From the NCBI RefSeq assembly GCF_041596335.1, contig NZ_JBFHIT010000016.1:12505-76504 (forward strand): a DNA stretch of 64,000 nt, in the 5' to 3' direction. The stretch's first letter is position 1, and each line of letters opens with the position of its first letter. The stretch is from Mangrovibacterium sp041596335 (GTDB lineage: Bacteria; Bacteroidota; Bacteroidia; Bacteroidales; Prolixibacteraceae). The notes under the pieces were generated by a model, which did no database searches, was not told the origin of the DNA, and saw only the letters and a program-made list of their open reading frames with translations. The translations under genes were made by a program, and so were the position numbers. Positions 52,767 through 61,865 of the stretch are shown piece after piece.

Positions 52767-53369
52767 ATGGAAGTTAAAACAGCCCGTTTTTTAATGAGTA
52801 ACTCGAGTGTGCAGAAATGCCCTCCTGCCGACATGCCCGAATTCGCCTTTATTGGCCGGTCGAATGTGGGAAAATCGTCCCTCATCAATATGCTGACCAA
52901 TCATAAAAAACTGGCAAAAACATCAGCCCGTCCGGGCAAAACACAATTAATCAACCATTTTCTCATAAACGAAAATTGGTACTTGGTTGATTTGCCCGGA
53001 TATGGCTATGCGAAAGTTTCAAAAAACAGCCGTAATAAGTTTCAGGCTTATATTTCAGATTACATCATCAATCGCGAAAACCTGTACTGCCTGTTTGTGT
53101 TGATCGACTGCCGACATGAACCACAAACAATTGACAAAGAGTTCATTGAATGGCTGGGCGAAAAACAAATCCCTTTTATGCTGATATTCACCAAAGGTGA
53201 CAAACTGGGGCGAAACCAACTCTCAAGCAATGTTGCCAGTTATAAAAAAGAGCTGCTGAAAACCTGGGAGGAACTCCCTCCCATTATCGTAAGTTCGGCT
53301 GAAACCGGCATGGGAAAAGAGGAAATTCTTCAGTTTATCGCTGATACAGATCCGAAACTGAACAATTGA
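52767..53369 (+). CDS. engB: Ribosome biogenesis GTPase EngB (YsxC/YihA)
   Basis: A 200-residue GTPase needed for 50S subunit assembly. G1 is GRSNVGKSS, G2/G3 include KTSARPGKTQL and DLPGYGYAK, and G4 is TKGDK. It follows manA by 2 bases and ends 135 bases before prs. Confidence 0.97.
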   Translation: MEVKTARFLMSNSSVQKCPPADMPEFAFIGRSNVGKSSLINMLTNHKKLAKTSARPGKTQLINHFLINENWYLVDLPGYGYAKVSKNSRNKFQAYISDYIINRENLYCLFVLIDCRHEPQTIDKEFIEWLGEKQIPFMLIFTKGDKLGRNQLSSNVASYKKELLKTWEELPPIIVSSAETGMGKEEILQFIADTDPKLNN

Positions 53370-53460
53370 AAATGCGCTGGTTCGACAGGCCGGCAAACCA
53401 CCGATGGCACAAAAAGCCAAAGTTGAAGTTTAATTTTTAATGAAACTTTGAACTTTTTTT

Positions 53461-53468
53461 TACCTTTG
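53461..53468 (+). promoter_or_regulatory. -7 box of the prs promoter
   Basis: TACCTTTG, a full match to TAnnTTTG, sits 37 bases upstream of the prs start in a T-rich stretch (TTTG also at 53447-53450, but too close to be the -33). Transcription would start at about 53475. Confidence 0.55.
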
Positions 53469-53504
53469 CGGCCATCTCCATCGCACTTAATTAAAAACGT
53501 AAAT

Positions 53505-54443
53505 ATGGGAAACAAAAAACCCCTCAAAATTTTCACCGGAACAGCTACAACATACTTAACATCAAAAATTTGCAACAGTGTTGGCGTAGATTTGGGCAAA
53601 TCAAGCTGCCCTGTTTTTGCCGATGGCGAATTTGAGCCATGTTACGAGGAAACCATCCGTGGATCGCATGTATTTATTGTACAATCAACTTTTCCTCCAG
53701 GCGACAATCTCCTTGAGTTACTTCTGATGATTGATGCCGCCAAACGCGCATCGGCGTATAAAATCATTGCTGTTCTCCCATATTTTGGATTTGCCCGTCA
53801 GGATCGCAAAGACAAGCCCCGTGTATCAATTGGTGCTAAACTGGTTGCCGACTTGTTATCTGCAGCTGGTGTTGATCGTGTAATTACCATGGACCTGCAC
53901 GCTGACCAGATTCAGGGATTTTTCAACGTTCCTGTCGATCATCTTTTTGCTTCGGCCCTGTTTATTCCTTTCATCCAAAAAATGGGATTGCGTGATGTTG
54001 TCATCGCGTCACCCGATGTGGGAGGAACAAAACGCGCCAATACCTACGCAAAGATGTTGGGAACCGACATGGTTATTTGCCACAAATCACGTGCAAAAGC
54101 AAACGTTGTTGGCAGCATGACCCTGATTGGAGACGTTCGGGATAAAGATGTGATTTTGGTTGACGACTTGATTGACACAGCTGGAACAATTACAAAAGCA
54201 GCCAGTTTGATGATCAAAGAAGGAGCCAATTCAGTTCGGGCATTCGCGGCTCACGGACTGCTTTCGGAACCGGCATACGACCGAATTGAAAACTCAGCCT
54301 TGCAAGAGGTTTATTTCACCGATTCAATTCCACCAAAAAGAGAATCATCAAAAATTAAATACATTTCTGTAGCCGACGCCTTCGGAGAAGCCATCAAGCG
54401 AGTCTATAAAAATGAGTCAATCAGCAACTTGTTTTTCAAGTAA
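53505..54443 (+). CDS. prs: Ribose-phosphate pyrophosphokinase
   Basis: A 312-residue PRPP synthase (ribose-5-P + ATP to PRPP), feeding nucleotide, His and Trp synthesis. Key parts: FADGEFEPCYEETIRG, the flexible catalytic loop with YFGFARQDRK, TMDLHADQIQGFF and the PRPP-binding VILVDDLIDTAGT. ATG 53505 is chosen; the longer frame to 53448 would begin upstream of the promoter box. Confidence 0.97.
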   Translation: MGNKKPLKIFTGTATTYLTSKICNSVGVDLGKSSCPVFADGEFEPCYEETIRGSHVFIVQSTFPPGDNLLELLLMIDAAKRASAYKIIAVLPYFGFARQDRKDKPRVSIGAKLVADLLSAAGVDRVITMDLHADQIQGFFNVPVDHLFASALFIPFIQKMGLRDVVIASPDVGGTKRANTYAKMLGTDMVICHKSRAKANVVGSMTLIGDVRDKDVILVDDLIDTAGTITKAASLMIKEGANSVRAFAAHGLLSEPAYDRIENSALQEVYFTDSIPPKRESSKIKYISVADAFGEAIKRVYKNESISNLFFK

Positions 54444-54456
54444 TTTTATATCTTTG
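54429..54456 (+). promoter_or_regulatory. Promoter of rplY
   Basis: TTG (54429-54431), exactly 17 bases, then TATCTTTG (54449-54456), a full consensus match. The -33 is inside the end of prs. The resulting leader is about 95 nt and contains a small hairpin (CCCTTT-caacg-AAAAGGG, near 54500-54517). Confidence 0.7.
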
Positions 54457-54556
54457 CACCGCTTTTTCCGTACGGCATGAAGTTATGTATGCTGTTTGCC
54501 CTTTCAACGAAAAGGGAGGACTGAGTACCATAATTATTAATTAAAGATTCAAAAAA

Positions 54557-55153
54557 ATGAAATCATTAGCAATTAATGGCGAAATCAGAGAAGCCATTGG
54601 TAAAAAAGACGCAAAAAAATTAAGAAACGAAAGCAAAGTACCTTGTGTACTTTACGGTGCTGAAGAGCCAATCCACTTCAAAGCTGATGCTGCCGAGTTT
54701 CGTAAAGTTATTTACACACCAAACGTGTATCTGATTGACCTGAATATCGCAGGAAAAGAATCAAAAGCAATCATGCAGGATATTCAATTCCACCCGGTTG
54801 AAGAAAAAATTCTTCACGTTGACTTTTTGAAAGTTCAAGAAGACAAACCGATTAAAATTGAAGTACCGGTAAAAGTTGAAGGTTACGCGAAAGGTATGCG
54901 TGAAGGGGGTAAAATGAAATTGAACCTTCGTCGCTTGAAAGTTAAAGGTTTGGCTGCACACATTCCTGATTCAATCACAATCAACATCGATGAATTGGAA
55001 TTAGGACAAAGTGTAAAAGTAAACCAGGTTAAAGTTGAAAATCTGGAGATCATGAACTCTCCATCGATTCCTGTTGTAACAATCATGGTAACACGTGCTG
55101 CACGTGCTGCAATGAACGCTGCTGCAGCTGCTACGCCTGCAAAGAAAAAGTAA
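54557..55153 (+). CDS. rplY: 50S ribosomal protein L25 (TL5/CTC form)
   Basis: A 198-residue L25 with the C-terminal CTC domain, binding 5S rRNA. The N-terminus REAIGKKDAKKLRNESKVPCVLYG and the middle PVKVEGYAKG are typical. The Ala/Lys-rich end (ARAAMNAAAAATPAKKK) is a flexible tail. It has its own consensus promoter and a leader of about 95 nt that might carry regulatory structure. pth follows after 68 bases. Confidence 0.96.
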   Translation: MKSLAINGEIREAIGKKDAKKLRNESKVPCVLYGAEEPIHFKADAAEFRKVIYTPNVYLIDLNIAGKESKAIMQDIQFHPVEEKILHVDFLKVQEDKPIKIEVPVKVEGYAKGMREGGKMKLNLRRLKVKGLAAHIPDSITINIDELELGQSVKVNQVKVENLEIMNSPSIPVVTIMVTRAARAAMNAAAAATPAKKK

Positions 55154-55221
55154 TTAAACTGATTCTATTCGCAGCTTAACTGCGAGGTATCAATTTAAGA
55201 ACAAACTGATACATTGGATTA

Positions 55222-55788
55222 ATGAAATATCTGATAACTGGATTAGGAAATCCGGGTAAAGAATACGAAAACACCCGGCACAACATCGGGTTTAAAATAT
55301 TGGACGCTCTAGCCGATGCGTCCAATATTGTTTTTAGCGACCGCCGTTACGGCTATGTTGCCGAATTCAAATTCAAAGCCCGGACATATATCTTGCTAAA
55401 GCCAACCACCTACATGAATTTAAGTGGAAAAGCAGTAAGCTATTGGCTAAAAGAAGAGAAAATACCGGTCGAGAACCTACTGGTTCTGACCGATGATTTG
55501 GCCCTTCCTTTTGGAACACTTCGACTGCGCTCTAAAGGCGGCGATGCCGGTCATAACGGGCTAAAAAGCATTCAGGAAACGCTGGCCAGAAATGATTATG
55601 CACGCCTTCGGTTTGGCATCGGTGACGATTTCCACAGAGGTCAACAGGTGAACTACGTACTTGGAGAATGGGGAAAAGAGGAACTTCTGGATTTACCCTT
55701 GAAAATAGACACGTCTATTGAGATTATTAAAAGCTTTGGCACCATTGGAGTCGCCAGAACAATGAATGAATTCAATAAACGAAAATAA
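55222..55788 (+). CDS. pth: Peptidyl-tRNA hydrolase
   Basis: A 188-residue enzyme that frees tRNA from prematurely released peptidyl-tRNA. Conserved GLGNPGKEYENTRHNIGF (catalytic His), TYMNLSGKAV (Asn), DDLALPFGTLRLR (Asp) and GDAGHNGLKSI. Its TAA overlaps the next gene's ATG by one base (TAATG). Confidence 0.97.
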   Translation: MKYLITGLGNPGKEYENTRHNIGFKILDALADASNIVFSDRRYGYVAEFKFKARTYILLKPTTYMNLSGKAVSYWLKEEKIPVENLLVLTDDLALPFGTLRLRSKGGDAGHNGLKSIQETLARNDYARLRFGIGDDFHRGQQVNYVLGEWGKEELLDLPLKIDTSIEIIKSFGTIGVARTMNEFNKRK

Positions 55789-56195
55789 TGGACAAGCAAG
55801 TACGAGTTGATAAATGGCTTTGGGCTGTCAGGCTTTTCAAAACCCGAAGCCAGGCAACCGAAGCTTGCAAAAAAGGTCGTGTGGTGATCGACAAGGTGCA
55901 GGTAAAACCATCGCGGATGGTAAAGATGAACGACATTGTGCAAATAAAAAAAGCACCTGTCACCTACAGTTTTAAAGTTTTGGGGCTGATTGAGAAACGC
56001 GTTGGCCCGAAACTCGTCGCTGATTTTGTTCTGGATGTAACTCCAAAAGAGGAACTGGAGATTTTGGAAATGCAGAAACACATGCTTAATCTGCAACGCG
56101 ACCGGGGTACCGGAAGACCAACCAAAAAGGAACGGCGTGATTTGGACGATTTCTTTACAACTGATGATTACGATTTTGATTCGGATTGGGAGTAA
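55788..56195 (+). CDS. S4-domain RNA-binding protein (Hsp15-like)
   Basis: A 135-residue S4-fold protein: VRVDKWLWAVRLFKTRSQATE, KKGRVVIDK and the turn PSRMVKMNDIVQI. Hsp15 (HslR) homologues bind 50S subunits carrying stalled nascent chains and recycle them, which fits the coupling to pth. The C-terminus is acidic (DDFFTTDDYDFDSDWE). Confidence 0.92.
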   Translation: MDKQVRVDKWLWAVRLFKTRSQATEACKKGRVVIDKVQVKPSRMVKMNDIVQIKKAPVTYSFKVLGLIEKRVGPKLVADFVLDVTPKEELEILEMQKHMLNLQRDRGTGRPTKKERRDLDDFFTTDDYDFDSDWE

Positions 56196-56414
56196 ACAAA
56201 CGATAGTCGATAAAGACCAGATTTCCACAACCTCTAAATTAGCGCTCTTTTTTACTAATTTGCCGGTTGCATTTGTATCGACATCAAATTAAAATAACAC
56301 CAGCGCCCCACTATTCCTGCTGAATAGTTTTAAAAACGAATCAACTGTAACGACCACCCCATTTCGGACGAACCGGAATTTCGATTTATTAACCACCATA
56401 TTTGAACGGTAATT

Positions 56415-56957
56415 ATGCTGATTGCAAAAGAAAAAAGGAGAACAAATATTGCGGAGTACATTCTGTACATCTGGCAACTGGAAGACCTGTTCAGGGCACT
56501 CGAATTTGATCTTGATAAAATCGGGGCAACCTTGGTTTCTCAATTCAACATTGACGATAACACTCGCCTTGACATCTACCAATATTATAAGAATATGATC
56601 CTGATGATGCAAAAGGAGCAAGTGACTCAGAAAGGACATATTCAAGCGATAAAAAATGTCACCGACGATCTGAACCGATTCCATCTGCAATTGGTGCAGT
56701 CTCCCAACGACCCGGGCTACCATGCTCTCTATCAGGTGGCTAAGCCGTTGCTCGATGAATTTCGGTTAAAAAGCAACGATGTAGACGCGCACGATGTTCA
56801 GGTTGCCCTGCAATCGCTGTACGCCATTATGCTTCTGAAACTTCAGGATAAAACGATTACTCCCGGAACAGAACAGGCAACGTTGCACATCAGCAAGCTT
56901 GTAGCGCATTTGGCTGCCCGCTACAAACAACACGAGGCCGGAAAGTTTGACCTCTAG
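56415..56957 (+). CDS. DUF4924 family protein
   Basis: A 180-residue all-helical cytosolic protein with the DUF4924 N-terminus (LIAKEKRRTNIAEYILYIWQLED) and the KNVTDDLNRFHLQLVQ and PLLDEFRLKS blocks. It is a Bacteroidota family of unknown role. It is monocistronic, convergent with the DCC gene. Confidence 0.9.
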   Translation: MLIAKEKRRTNIAEYILYIWQLEDLFRALEFDLDKIGATLVSQFNIDDNTRLDIYQYYKNMILMMQKEQVTQKGHIQAIKNVTDDLNRFHLQLVQSPNDPGYHALYQVAKPLLDEFRLKSNDVDAHDVQVALQSLYAIMLLKLQDKTITPGTEQATLHISKLVAHLAARYKQHEAGKFDL

Positions 56958-57001
56958 CGTTCCTTATTGAAAAACAAAGTACGATCCGGAATTTTAGGGT
57001 T

Positions 57002-57409
57002 TCAAAGGAGGAAACGTGCCCGTTGTTTTTCATTCGGAAGAAAGCAGGTGCGACGATGCCCAAACCAGGAAAAACGGTTTCGCGCAACTAACCCGTAAAT
57101 TCTGAAACGCCATGACGAAGGAAGGATATAACCAATCCTGAGCACATTTAGCAGTCCGCCAATCTCTGTGGCTACTTTCAACACCGCCTCATCGTGTGTA
57201 TAGTAGGCATCGTTCGTAATTAAAATGATTGAATCGACCGACTCGGGAATTTTAAGTTTGTGTCGCCACTTCTGCCCTACTTCACCATTAATTGGGGCAA
57301 ATAAATAGCGGAAATTCTTATCAAGGCTAATTATCCGCCGAACTGTTCCACTGCACAAATGACAATAACCATCAAACAAAATCAAGCTTTTGTTTCTGGG
57401 TAGTTCCAT
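57002..57409 (-). CDS. DCC-family thiol-disulfide oxidoreductase-like protein
   Basis: A 135-residue DUF393/DCC protein. The signature DGYCHLCSGTV (Asp, two Cys in C-x2-C) is at the N-terminus, and the C-terminus has RIYGLVARNRF and GHRRTCFLPNE. Annotated as a thioredoxin-like oxidoreductase, but the redox role is not proven. The ATG at 57409 overlaps the amidase stop by one base (TGATG); a GTG at 57412 is also possible. Confidence 0.9.
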   Translation of the reverse strand: MELPRNKSLILFDGYCHLCSGTVRRIISLDKNFRYLFAPINGEVGQKWRHKLKIPESVDSIILITNDAYYTHDEAVLKVATEIGGLLNVLRIGYILPSSWRFRIYGLVARNRFSWFGHRRTCFLPNEKQRARFLL

Positions 57410-58503
57410 CACTTGTTGTTTTTAAAATCTTTGATTAATCCGTCGCAAAGCCAATTCGCCAGCGCTTGACGGTTATTCTCAATCATGAACCGCTGTTGAT
57501 CGCGTGTATGATTGATATTCCCCAATTCAATAAAAACGGCCGCAGGATACGAGTATTTCAAAACATACAAATTCCGCATTGAAACTGTCCCCTGATATCC
57601 TCGGTTAGGTTGGTAGTAGTCGTATTTTTCCTTGAAGGTTTTTTGCAGATTCCAGGCCAGCTTCTTTCCGGTATTGCTTTGCTTATCGTGATAGAAAAAC
57701 ACATCAATGTTTTCGCCCTTGCTGCGAGAATCAACGTGAATAATTACGAGGCGCTGGAACCTCCCTTTATTCGCAACATATAACTTATTGACCGCATCTG
57801 TTCGTTGCCGCAACCGCATCGTCTGATTCCGTGGAATTGAAGATGACGGGTAACATACTTCATCCTTGTCGGGACTTAAAATACTGGCATCGCGAATACC
57901 GTCATTTTTATCCTGTATAATCATGTAAACCTTGGCTCCGTGCTCCTCAAGCGACCGCGATAGCCGGAGGGTTACATCGTACGCATATTCATCCTCACAA
58001 AGCAAGTTTTTCCCCAAATGCCCTATTGCCCCCGGATCGGGGCCACCATGACCACTTACCAAATAAAAAACAGCCCCTTCAAGTGAATTATCAACCACCG
58101 AAAATCGACTGTATTTGTCGCCATACAAACTATTGGTCATCATCTTTCCACCTGCCGACGAGACTTTAGCCGCCGCATCACCCGAAACAGCTGGCTCGTT
58201 GCTTCCTCCAGTTGTACCGGCAACCGGCAACCGATAGCTTTGCCCTACAAATACCGAATTGTTTTTACCCAACTTATCTTTATTCAGCTCAATAAACGGA
58301 TTAAGATATTCACCCGGAGATAAGTTATGGCGTTTCAGGATGGAATAAATTCCGTCTCCCCGCTCAGCTTTAACAGTTGGGTAATCCTGCGCGCGCAAAA
58401 CCTGCAACGACAGGATAATTAACGATACGATTGCAAATATTTTATACAAACTAGTTGCGAAAAACTTTATCTTTAACTCTTTCATGTAGTCATTTGTTTC
58501 CAT
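57409..58503 (-). CDS. N-acetylmuramoyl-L-alanine amidase with LysM domain
   Basis: About 364 residues from ATG 58503 (358 from ATG 58485). A membrane or signal segment follows (FFATSLYKIFAIVSLIILSLQVLRAQ). A LysM-like repeat (ERGDGIYSILKRHNLSPGEYLNPFIELN) lies at about 40-90. The Amidase_3 domain has zinc ligands His in SGHGGPDPGA, Glu in LCEDEYAYDV and His in IIHVDSR, with catalytic Glu in FIELGNINH. It hydrolyses the MurNAc-L-Ala bond in peptidoglycan remodelling. The ORF extends to 58566, but only with an extra N-terminal stretch that would weaken the signal. It is coupled to the DCC gene. Confidence 0.92.
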   Translation of the reverse strand: METNDYMKELKIKFFATSLYKIFAIVSLIILSLQVLRAQDYPTVKAERGDGIYSILKRHNLSPGEYLNPFIELNKDKLGKNNSVFVGQSYRLPVAGTTGGSNEPAVSGDAAAKVSSAGGKMMTNSLYGDKYSRFSVVDNSLEGAVFYLVSGHGGPDPGAIGHLGKNLLCEDEYAYDVTLRLSRSLEEHGAKVYMIIQDKNDGIRDASILSPDKDEVCYPSSSIPRNQTMRLRQRTDAVNKLYVANKGRFQRLVIIHVDSRSKGENIDVFFYHDKQSNTGKKLAWNLQKTFKEKYDYYQPNRGYQGTVSMRNLYVLKYSYPAAVFIELGNINHTRDQQRFMIENNRQALANWLCDGLIKDFKNNK

Positions 58504-58598
58504 AAAAACCACGGCCATTGTTGGAAAGTTTAAAAAAATCCCGGATTTTTCGGATTCTTTAAACAATTTAATTTCTCAGTTGAACACAATAAAACCAC

Positions 58599-59354
58599 AT
58601 GCACAAGATTATTTTTGTCATCAGCATTCTATTCGTCTTATCGTCATGTAAATCTAATTTGATTGTTCATGATTTCAAAGGTCATAATATTCCAAATTAT
58701 CAAAACATTTCAACGATTGACTCTTCAATTGTCAATTTCGTGCAACCGTATGCTGCTGAAATTGATCGTGAAATGAATGAGGTAATTGCAGAAAGTGACG
58801 TAGAATTGGTGAAAAGGAAACCGGAAAGCCTACTAACTAACTACCTGGCTGACATTCTTTTATATGAAGGGCAAATGTATGGATCGAGATATCAGGGACA
58901 ACCGATTCCGGAAATGGCCTACCTCAATAACGGAGGGCTGCGAACCGACCTGCCCAAAGGGAAAATAACTGTTGGTAAAATTTACGAATTAATGCCTTTT
59001 GAGAATGAAATGGTCATTCTGAAGATGAAAGGAGAAGATTTGTTGAAAATGGCAGAAGTAATTGCCATGCGTGGCGGTGAAAGTGTCGCCGGAATGCAAC
59101 TGATCATTAAGGATGGTCATCTGTTGTCGTTAAAAACCAACGGCAAACCAGTCGTACCCACAGCTGAATACTGGATTGTAACCAACGATTACGTTGCAAA
59201 TGGTGGCGACAATATGACGATGTTTCAGAATCGGAGAATGATTATCAATACGGGAATAAAACTGAGGGATTGCTTTATCAATCATATGCGAAATGATTTC
59301 GATGCCGGTAAAATTATTTCACCAAAACTTGACGGGAGGATTCGGAATGAATAA
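58599..59354 (+). CDS. 5'-nucleotidase C-terminal-domain lipoprotein
   Basis: A 251-residue lipoprotein (MHKIIFVISILFVLSSC, Cys17) made only of a 5_nucleotid_C domain: LLTNYLADILLYEG, LNNGGLRTDLPKGKITVGKIYELMPFENEMV, then VTNDYVANGGDNM. In ordinary UshA-like enzymes this substrate-binding domain follows the metallophosphatase domain in the same chain. Here the phosphatase is the next gene. It overlaps that gene by 8 bases (ATGAATAA), so the two halves are coupled and probably form one enzyme in the periplasm. Confidence 0.92.
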   Translation: MHKIIFVISILFVLSSCKSNLIVHDFKGHNIPNYQNISTIDSSIVNFVQPYAAEIDREMNEVIAESDVELVKRKPESLLTNYLADILLYEGQMYGSRYQGQPIPEMAYLNNGGLRTDLPKGKITVGKIYELMPFENEMVILKMKGEDLLKMAEVIAMRGGESVAGMQLIIKDGHLLSLKTNGKPVVPTAEYWIVTNDYVANGGDNMTMFQNRRMIINTGIKLRDCFINHMRNDFDAGKIISPKLDGRIRNE

Positions 59355-60279
59355 CAGAAGGAAATTTATTAGACAGCTGGCCGGATTATCGGCAGGTATC
59401 GCATTCACAAATCTACCTCAATCGGTTTTTGCCGACAATAGTTTGTTACAACTCACCGTTTTGCACACCAATGATATCCACTGCCACATCGATCCTTTCT
59501 CGCCAACCGATCCCAATTATGCCGGTCGCGGTGGCATGGCCCGTCTATCATCACTGGTTAAACAAATCAGGCAACAGCAAGAAAATGTCCTCCTGCTTGA
59601 TTCGGGTGACATGTTTCAGGGGACTCCCTATTTTAACTACCACAAAGGTGAGCTTATCTTGAAAGTGATGTCGGAAATCGGCTACAATGCCTCGACTCTT
59701 GGCAATCATGAATTTGACAACGGGCTTGACGCGATAAACAAAGCACTGGACTACGCTAATTTTCCATTTGTCAACAGCAATTACGATTTCTCCCAAACAA
59801 AGCTCTACGACCGCTTTAATCGCACTGTTATTTTCCGCAAGAAAGGTATTAAAATTGGCGTGTACGGACTTGGCATTGAACTAGACGGATTGGTAACCAA
59901 ACAAAACTACGAAGATACGACCTACAACGATCCGGTTGAAACAGCCCTCGAAATGGAAACGTACTTGAAGCTGGAAAAAAAGTGCAATTTGATTATTTGC
60001 CTGTCGCACCTTGGCCTGGAATATAAATCGGCAAAAATTTCGGACAAAACATTGGCTCCCTCAACAAAATATACCGACCTGATTTTAGGCGGGCACACCC
60101 ATACATTCATGGACGAACCCATCCAGCTAACCAATGCACTTGGAAAACCGGTTTTAATCAATCAGGTTGGCTGGGGAGGAATGGTTCTGGGCCGTATTGA
60201 TTTCATTTTTGACCAGTCAGGAAAAGAACCGCCAGTCGCCATGTCGCTGCCGAAATACAATGTGCACAGTAAAACATGA
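59347..60279 (+). CDS. UshA-like metallophosphatase domain with Tat-type signal
   Basis: A 310-residue metallophosphoesterase. The N-terminus NNRRKFIRQLAGLSAGIAF is a twin-arginine-type signal (RRxFI). Metal ligands: LHTNDIHCH (Asp, His), DSGDMFQGT (Asp), LGNHEFDNG (Asn-His), CLSHLG and GGHTHTF. It lacks the 5_nucleotid_C domain, which is the preceding gene. ATG 59347 is chosen; a start at 59293 would read through the previous gene. It overlaps lnt by 4 bases. Confidence 0.92.
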   Translation: MNNRRKFIRQLAGLSAGIAFTNLPQSVFADNSLLQLTVLHTNDIHCHIDPFSPTDPNYAGRGGMARLSSLVKQIRQQQENVLLLDSGDMFQGTPYFNYHKGELILKVMSEIGYNASTLGNHEFDNGLDAINKALDYANFPFVNSNYDFSQTKLYDRFNRTVIFRKKGIKIGVYGLGIELDGLVTKQNYEDTTYNDPVETALEMETYLKLEKKCNLIICLSHLGLEYKSAKISDKTLAPSTKYTDLILGGHTHTFMDEPIQLTNALGKPVLINQVGWGGMVLGRIDFIFDQSGKEPPVAMSLPKYNVHSKT

Positions 60280-61865
60280 AACCATGTCTAAGACACATTT
60301 CATATGCTGTTGCCGGAGCTTTTTTGCTTAGCCTTCCCTGGCTTGGTATATTTCCGGCCTGGAGTATGTTATTTGCATTTCTTCCGCTATTTATACTGGA
60401 AGACGACCTGAGTAAAACCAGAAACAACAATCCCTTTTTACTCTTTAACTATCTGTTTTTATGCTTCTGGCTGTGGCATCTATTCACTGTATGGTGGGTG
60501 GTTAAAGTCACGCTTTCAGGCATTATTTCTCTTTCAGTTCTGAACTCGATGATCATGGCCTATATTTGGTGGTTATATCATCAAATGAAGGTGAAATTCT
60601 CCACTTCCCTTGCGTCCATTGGCTTTGCAGCCATTTGGCTAGCCTTCGAGTATTGCCACCACCGTTGGGAAATTGAATGGCCCTGGCTATGCCTTGGAAA
60701 CGGCCTGGCAAGCGAGCACAAACTAATTCAATGGTACGAATACACCGGAATGTTGGGAGGAAGCTTGTGGATACTTATCTCAAACCTCATTCTGTTTGCA
60801 ATTTGGAATAAAATACGATCGAAGCAATTCGCGTTGGCTATAAGAAAGGGAATGTTTTGGTTTTTAGTTGTTGCTTTTCCGACTTGGTGGTCTCTTAATC
60901 GCTATGAAAACTACGCTGAGCAGGGTGATGCGGTTGAAATGGTACTACTACAACCAAACATTGACCCGTTTACCGAGAAATTCTCAGGCATGTCAGCCGA
61001 AGATCAGGTAGAAAAGATCATCCTGCTAAGCGACTCGTTAATCGGACCAAACACCCGTTTTGTTATCGGCCCAGAAACCTGTTTGCCTCAATTGGACGAA
61101 GATCAACTGATCAATAATGACTTTATACAGGCATTTTTGACCCGAACGAATAACACACAACTAAGTTTTATACTTGGTGCAATAACCAGAAAAGATTTCC
61201 CTATAGATGGAGACAGGCCATCGGCCGCCCGTTTAGACAGCATAAAAAATTGCTGGTACGTATTATACAATTCGGCAATCTTAATTAGCAGTAATCAAAT
61301 CCCCCAGGTCTATCACAAAAGCATATTGGTGGCAGGAGTCGAAAAAATGCCTTTCGAGCGATACTTTTCGTTTTTGAAATCATACAGTTTGAATTTAGGA
61401 GGAACAACCGGGAGCCTTGGAGCAGATTCGGAATCAACAATTTTTAAAACCACCCCTGCAATTGGGCCGGTAATTTGTTTCGAATCGCTTTTCGGCCAAT
61501 ATATGAGTCAATCTGTAAAAAAAGGTGCTGATGTTTTTGTAGTCATTACAAATGACGGCTGGCTAACCAACCAGTCCGGATACAGACAGCATCTGGATAT
61601 TGCGAAAATTCGAGCGATTGAAACCCGGAGAAGTATCGCCAGATCAGCGAATACCGGTATTTCGGCTTTTGTAAACCAACGTGGCGATGTAATAACAGAA
61701 ACAGCATGGTGGGTGGAGACCGGTATTCGCGATACAATTACAACCAACGACACAACAACATTTTACGCGCAATATGGCGATTTCATTGGCCGGCTCGCTG
61801 CCTTTATCTCAATCTTACTGACCCTCTATTTCTTCATTCAAAGTAAGATTCACAAAAAAGCATAA
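60276..61865 (+). CDS. lnt: Apolipoprotein N-acyltransferase
   Basis: A 529-residue inner-membrane enzyme that adds the third acyl chain to lipoproteins. N-terminal TM helices are followed by a periplasmic nitrilase-like domain with the triad Glu267 (GPETCLPQ), Lys348 (VYHKSILV) and Cys401 (VICFESLF). The C-terminus has another TM helix (FIGRLAAFISILLTLYFFI). It is third in the operon with the split 5'-nucleotidase, whose first product is itself a lipoprotein. Confidence 0.93.
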   Translation: MKPCLRHISYAVAGAFLLSLPWLGIFPAWSMLFAFLPLFILEDDLSKTRNNNPFLLFNYLFLCFWLWHLFTVWWVVKVTLSGIISLSVLNSMIMAYIWWLYHQMKVKFSTSLASIGFAAIWLAFEYCHHRWEIEWPWLCLGNGLASEHKLIQWYEYTGMLGGSLWILISNLILFAIWNKIRSKQFALAIRKGMFWFLVVAFPTWWSLNRYENYAEQGDAVEMVLLQPNIDPFTEKFSGMSAEDQVEKIILLSDSLIGPNTRFVIGPETCLPQLDEDQLINNDFIQAFLTRTNNTQLSFILGAITRKDFPIDGDRPSAARLDSIKNCWYVLYNSAILISSNQIPQVYHKSILVAGVEKMPFERYFSFLKSYSLNLGGTTGSLGADSESTIFKTTPAIGPVICFESLFGQYMSQSVKKGADVFVVITNDGWLTNQSGYRQHLDIAKIRAIETRRSIARSANTGISAFVNQRGDVITETAWWVETGIRDTITTNDTTTFYAQYGDFIGRLAAFISILLTLYFFIQSKIHKKA

